7,761 nucleotides of DNA from an uncultured Candidatus Saccharibacteria bacterium. GTDB lineage: Bacteria; Patescibacteriota; Saccharimonadia; Saccharimonadales; Saccharimonadaceae. Location: contig CANAUU010000047.1 in NCBI GenBank assembly GCA_947364965.1, positions 1 to 7,761 on the forward strand, given 5' to 3'. Position 1 is the first letter of the stretch. Every line of letters begins with the position of its first letter. This document shows positions 4,448 through 7,761 of this stretch, piece by piece. Position numbers and translations under genes: made by a program. The notes under the pieces are model-generated. The model saw nothing but the letters and a program-made list of their open reading frames with translations, was not told where the DNA came from and did not search any database.

Positions 4448-6166
4448 CTACATTGAAGTGACGATGTTGCGGAGCTGTTTGTTGGTGAGGGAGGCGCCGG
4501 TGGAATTGATTTTGTAGAGGACGCCGCCGTTAACCCAAGCTGCGTTGGAGCCGGAGACATAGATCGTAATTCCCTGTTCGTGGGTGCTGGTGTAATTATC
4601 TTTCCAGGTTGGTCCGACGTAATTGCGAAGTAGAGTGGTGCTATCCCAAGAGGATTTTTCTTCGGTGAGAGTGAAGCTGGAGCGTTCAGGACCTTCAAAA
4701 GTGATGACTATTTTACCACTCTCGGAGCTAATGTCTTTGAGAGAGTAATCGCGGGGGATGTAGGATGGGTAGGAAGCTTCGACGCCAGTTTGCATGGCGG
4801 CGACGCGAACGGAGATGTCGGGGATGTTAGTGCTGACGAGGTAGGTGACGGCGCCAACGCAGAGCACAGCACAGACGAAGGCTAGCGCGAAGCGTTTGAC
4901 ATTGCCTTTGCGGCGGACGGCTGAACGGGCGGGGCGGGCTTCGGGCTCGTCGTCCATGGCAGCGACGGAGCGCAAGGCGCGGCGCAGGGCCTGGTCTTGG
5001 TTCAGGGCAGCAGGTGGACGAGCGCCGGCATTGGCGCGGTTAATGGGTCGAGCAGTAGGACGGGTGGCAGGGCGGGCGTTGGCGCGAGAAACGGTGGGGC
5101 GAGCGACGGCTGGTTTTCTTGCGGCGACCTTCGGAGACGGTTTAGCGGTGGAGGCTGTAGGTTTCGCGCGGTTGATGACTTTGGCGGAGCTTTTGGCGAC
5201 TTTGTCGGCGGCGCGGCTGGCTTTCGAGCTTAAGGCAACTTTCTTGCTGGCGGTTTCTTTGACCTTGGTCGACTTCATCGCAACACTAATAAACTTGTCG
5301 ATGGTATTGCTGAGCTCGGTCATTTCGGGCATGGAAGAATTGGCGCGGATGTTCTCGGCGAAGGCTTGAAGAGAAGCGATTTGTTCGGAGATTTCTTCTG
5401 GCTCGGTGGCGGTACGGATGGAGGCGATGGCGTCGGAAGCGGCTTGCGCGATAGCATCAATGGAGTCGGTGGAAGTAGCGTCGAGCCCGACGTAAGTGTC
5501 GACGGAGAGAGTTGGGGACGGTTCGGCGACCGTAGCGCTCATACTGGCGGCAGCATAATCGGCGGCAATGTTCATAGCGAGGTCGCGCGGATCGACTGGC
5601 TGGGTTGGGACCGGAGTGGAGGCTATAGCTGGGGTGAAATCTTGAGAATAAGACTCGCTAGGAGTTGGCTCGGCGTAGGTCGTGATAGAGGTAGTTGTGG
5701 CCTCGATGACGGCGGTTGGCTCAGCGACGATTTGGTCGATTGGAGCATAGAGTTGGTCGTTGGTGAAGGATGGAGCCATGGGCTCGCTAATAGTCGGCTG
5801 TGGCTCGGTGAAGGCAGGTTGATAGGTATCGGAATAAGTGTCTGGCTCCGGTGTATTATCGAATATGCTTGGCTCTGATGTGCCGCCGAGCTCAACGACA
5901 CTATGGATGACTGGTTCTTCGATTTTTGGAGCTTTTGTTTCGGTTTCGGCGGCAGCCAATAAATCAGCGCTATGAACACGGAGATTAACTAGGCGCGAGG
6001 GTGCGCCGGAGTTAGAAGTTTCCTGTTGTGGGATTGATTTGGCAACTTCTTCAATAGCAAGATTTGTCGGGCGGGTGACGTAGCGGCGGTTAAGGGTGGA
6101 CGAAGGTCGAGTAGGACGATGAGTAGCAGAACTGGCAGGACCAGGCTCAAGTTGTATTTTACTCAT
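4448..6166 (-). CDS. Single-pass membrane protein with H1-like basic region and DUF4367-like ectodomain
   Basis: This is a 572-residue protein with no name I can give. It starts with a short basic part containing LNRRYVTRPTNLA (25-37). A disordered stretch rich in Pro, Thr, Ser and Glu follows (about 75-220), then a helical, Ala-rich acidic part (230-300). Residues about 297-423 are strongly basic and built from Lys, Arg, Ala and Pro, with repeated short units such as RPTARP and RANA, much like a histone H1 tail. One membrane helix (about 425-445) comes next, then an outer domain of roughly 110 residues with YPSYIPRDYSL, aromatic-rich strands, AAWVNGGVLYKI and TNKQLRNIVTSM, which resembles DUF4367. 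The positive side before the helix predicts the long part inside the cell. The start has a strong Shine-Dalgarno (GAGGAG) seven bases upstream. It is divergent from the PEGA gene. The role is unknown; the basic part might bind nucleic acid or another polyanion. Confidence 0.8.
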   Translation of the reverse strand: MSKIQLEPGPASSATHRPTRPSSTLNRRYVTRPTNLAIEEVAKSIPQQETSNSGAPSRLVNLRVHSADLLAAAETETKAPKIEEPVIHSVVELGGTSEPSIFDNTPEPDTYSDTYQPAFTEPQPTISEPMAPSFTNDQLYAPIDQIVAEPTAVIEATTTSITTYAEPTPSESYSQDFTPAIASTPVPTQPVDPRDLAMNIAADYAAASMSATVAEPSPTLSVDTYVGLDATSTDSIDAIAQAASDAIASIRTATEPEEISEQIASLQAFAENIRANSSMPEMTELSNTIDKFISVAMKSTKVKETASKKVALSSKASRAADKVAKSSAKVINRAKPTASTAKPSPKVAARKPAVARPTVSRANARPATRPTARPINRANAGARPPAALNQDQALRRALRSVAAMDDEPEARPARSAVRRKGNVKRFALAFVCAVLCVGAVTYLVSTNIPDISVRVAAMQTGVEASYPSYIPRDYSLKDISSESGKIVITFEGPERSSFTLTEEKSSWDSTTLLRNYVGPTWKDNYTSTHEQGITIYVSGSNAAWVNGGVLYKINSTGASLTNKQLRNIVTSM

Positions 6167-6173
6167 TAATAAC

Positions 6174-6229
6174 TCCTCATCGTGTTTTTGCTTATTACTA
6201 TTATAACTTCAAGCACTATGAAAAAGCAA
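6174..6229 (-). promoter_or_regulatory. Promoter and ribosome binding site of the DUF4367-like gene
   Basis: On the minus strand a -35 candidate TTGCTT (6229 to 6224), an 18-base spacer and a perfect TATAAT (6205 to 6200) are followed by a leader of about 27 bases with GAGGAG (6179 to 6174) seven bases before the ATG. Unlike gltX and the MerR gene, this message should have a normal leader. Confidence 0.65.
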
Positions 6230-6251
6230 GAGCAAAATTATGACAAAAGTA

Positions 6252-6260
6252 TGTTATAAT
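6252..6260 (+). promoter_or_regulatory. Extended -10 promoter of the PEGA-domain gene
   Basis: TGTTATAAT combines the TGn extension with a perfect -10 (6255-6260). The start codon lies 12 bases on, so the leader would be about six bases, too short for a normal ribosome site. The nine bases GTTATAATA (6253-6261) occur inverted at 6199-6207 as the -10 of the opposite gene, making the divergent promoters symmetrical. No good -35 is visible. Confidence 0.65.
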
Positions 6261-6272
6261 ATATGGGTAGAT

Positions 6273-7761
6273 ATGGATTACGAAGAAAAGAAAAAGAAAC
6301 AATTTATTCGAGTTTTGATTGCGGAAGCTGGGATGGTGATTTCGGTGCTGGTGATTGTGGCCGTGGCGACGCTGGCGGCGATGGGATTTTTTATCAGTAA
6401 TAGCGGGATTGAGCAGTCTGGTCTGATGCAGATTCATAGCTTGCCGACGGGAGCGACGGTGGAGTTGGATGGACACGCTTTGTTTTCGAAGACGAATTTA
6501 AGCAAAACGATGTCGGCGGGCGAGCATACCTTGAAACTGTCGCGCGAAAATTATGATACTTGGGAAAAGACGATTAGGATGTATTCGGGGGTATTAATTC
6601 GGCTGCACTACCCGCGACTATTTTTACAGAATCGTGAGACGGAGACGGTGATGGCGTTGAGCGAAAAAAGCCAGGATAAAGAGGCGGGGCTGGAGTTTTA
6701 TCAGCCGTCGCAGAGCCGTAATTATATTATATACGCCGAAGAGGGGTCGGCGGTTTGGAAGCTGTTGGACGTGAAGGGGGACGAAGTGAGGACGACTTTG
6801 CTGGATTTGTCGGGGATTTTGCCGGGAGTAGTTGAAGAAAAAACAGAAGTTAAGCCTAAAACCGGAGTGGAGGCGCAGAGTATGACGCCAAAATATCGGT
6901 TTGAGGGTGAAATCGAGGAGATAATTTGGAGTCGGGACGAGAACCGCGTGCTGGTGAAAGTGCGTTATGAGGGGAAGATAGAGTGGTTGTTGGTGAATTT
7001 GCGGGATATTGCGAGTAGTTTAAATTTGACGAAGACGTTCGGGATGAGCTTTGAGCAGATTGAGATGATTGATAATTCCGCCAATCAGCTTTTCGTGTTG
7101 GAGAATCATCAACTTCGACGGATTAACGTTTCGGAGCGGACGATGTCGCGCGTGTTGCTAGGAAATGTTGCAAAATTCGCGAGTAATGGCACGAATGTAA
7201 TTTATTTGACGACGGAGTTATCGCAGCAGAGTGCTAGCGATGCGAATTCGACGGGTGCGGAAAAATATCGTGCGGTGGGGGTCTATCGGAATGACGAGAA
7301 AGATGGCACGGTGCTTACAAGGGTGAAATTAGGCGAGAAGGTACAGATTGCCTTGGCAAGATACTTTGATGAGGACTACATGTGCTATATCGTTGATAAA
7401 AAGCCGACGATTTTGTATGGCGATTTGCCGTCTTATGATGAAAAGGGAGCGGATTTATCGCGTCTAAAAACTTTGGCGGAGGGTGAGGTTCTTGACGAAG
7501 TGCCGGAGAGTTTGGAGACTAGCTGGGGGGATGAATATTTGGTAGCGCGAACGGGGACTAAGTATATGGTAATAGGTCTAGATATGGGGGATTTGTATGA
7601 ATATGACGCGCCGACTGCGGGGCTCAATTGGTTGGATGGCAGTATGATGTATGCGGTGCGGGATGGGGAGGTTTTGGTTTGGGATTTTGATGGCACGAAT
7701 CAGCGTAATTTGGCGGAGAGCGTGCGAAGTGAGAAAGACCGTTTGGCTGTGATGGAGCGGC
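6273..7761 (+). CDS. PEGA-domain membrane protein with propeller-like ectodomain, 3' truncated
   Basis: The frame from ATG 6273 is open to the window edge, giving 496 residues with no stop. It begins MDYEEKKKKQF, a short basic cytoplasmic tail, then one membrane helix at about residues 19-41. Residues about 51-110 match a PEGA domain: IHSLPTGATVELDG (54-67), a short variable loop, then SAGEHTLKLSRENYDTW (81-97). PEGA domains are small beta-rich folds of surface proteins. The rest has repeats of aromatic and hydrophobic strands like a beta-propeller: IEEIIWSRDENRVLVKV (214-230), and WDFDGTNQRNL (470-480), similar to TolB/WD-type blades. Similar proteins occur in Saccharibacteria and related phyla, with unknown function. 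The start was chosen because the earlier ATG at 6263 is out of frame and because the membrane segment follows at the right distance. Its leader is about six bases. It is divergent from the DUF4367-like gene and may share regulation with it. Confidence 0.85.
   Translation, partial: MDYEEKKKKQFIRVLIAEAGMVISVLVIVAVATLAAMGFFISNSGIEQSGLMQIHSLPTGATVELDGHALFSKTNLSKTMSAGEHTLKLSRENYDTWEKTIRMYSGVLIRLHYPRLFLQNRETETVMALSEKSQDKEAGLEFYQPSQSRNYIIYAEEGSAVWKLLDVKGDEVRTTLLDLSGILPGVVEEKTEVKPKTGVEAQSMTPKYRFEGEIEEIIWSRDENRVLVKVRYEGKIEWLLVNLRDIASSLNLTKTFGMSFEQIEMIDNSANQLFVLENHQLRRINVSERTMSRVLLGNVAKFASNGTNVIYLTTELSQQSASDANSTGAEKYRAVGVYRNDEKDGTVLTRVKLGEKVQIALARYFDEDYMCYIVDKKPTILYGDLPSYDEKGADLSRLKTLAEGEVLDEVPESLETSWGDEYLVARTGTKYMVIGLDMGDLYEYDAPTAGLNWLDGSMMYAVRDGEVLVWDFDGTNQRNLAESVRSEKDRLAVMER

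Noticed and set aside
7433..7696. Minus-strand ORF of 87 codons
   Set aside because: It is antisense to the open PEGA-protein frame and has no ribosome site or family pattern.
1..7761. UGA recoding, as in Gracilibacteria or Absconditabacteria
   Set aside because: None of the five visible stop codons is TGA, but no called gene contains an in-frame TGA either, and glycine is encoded by normal GGN codons throughout.
1..7761. CRISPR array, insertion sequence with transposase, or defence system
   Set aside because: No regularly spaced direct repeats and no transposase, nuclease or Cas-like protein could be seen in any frame.

Overview
The window looks like a piece of a small-genome bacterium of the Candidate Phyla Radiation, most likely Saccharibacteria (TM7). 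This is an inference from gene content and style; no rRNA or other phylogenetic marker is present. The clues are a surface protein ending in a Fibrobacter succinogenes major paralogous (FISUMP) domain, a PEGA-domain membrane protein with a propeller-like ectodomain, a DUF3048/YerB-like protein, a glutamyl-tRNA synthetase with a KLGKR signature and no zinc-knuckle cysteines, codons ending mostly in G (GCG, TTG, GTG, ACG, TCG), and transcripts that appear to start on or just before the ATG. The standard genetic code fits all genes.

Layout. Positions 3-227 (+) hold the last 74 codons of the FISUMP-domain protein, in a different frame from the longest local ORF. Positions 228-673 are non-coding but full of structure: an imperfect 28-29 bp inverted repeat (264-292 and 557-584) encloses several smaller stem-loops, which suggests a foldback (MITE-like) element or a structured RNA. 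A MerR-type regulator (674-1048, -) follows. Its start region holds a perfect -10 box six bases from the ATG, a near-perfect 28 bp palindrome over the -35 region, and a second, partial copy of that palindrome 67 bp further upstream. A tRNA-Glu (anticodon CTC, CCA encoded) lies at 1324-1400 (+).

On the minus strand, gltX (2819-4339) is followed by the DUF3048 protein gene (1547-2734), probably as one transcription unit. The gltX promoter and start codon lie inside a perfect 37 bp hyphenated dyad. Upstream lies a 572-residue, single-pass membrane protein (4448-6166, -): it has a long disordered cytoplasmic part, a histone-H1-like basic stretch, and a DUF4367-like outer domain. A symmetrical divergent promoter region (6167-6272) separates it from the PEGA-domain protein (6273 to the window end, +), which is cut off by the window edge.

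How the genes fit together. gltX and tRNA-Glu supply the two partners of one translation step. The FISUMP, DUF3048, DUF4367-like and PEGA proteins are all predicted to be exported or membrane-anchored, so most of this window serves the cell surface, fitting an epibiont life style. The MerR regulator has no obvious target other than its own promoter. The least explained parts are the 228-673 foldback region, the duplicated MerR operator, the gltX dyad, and the membrane-anchored basic protein.
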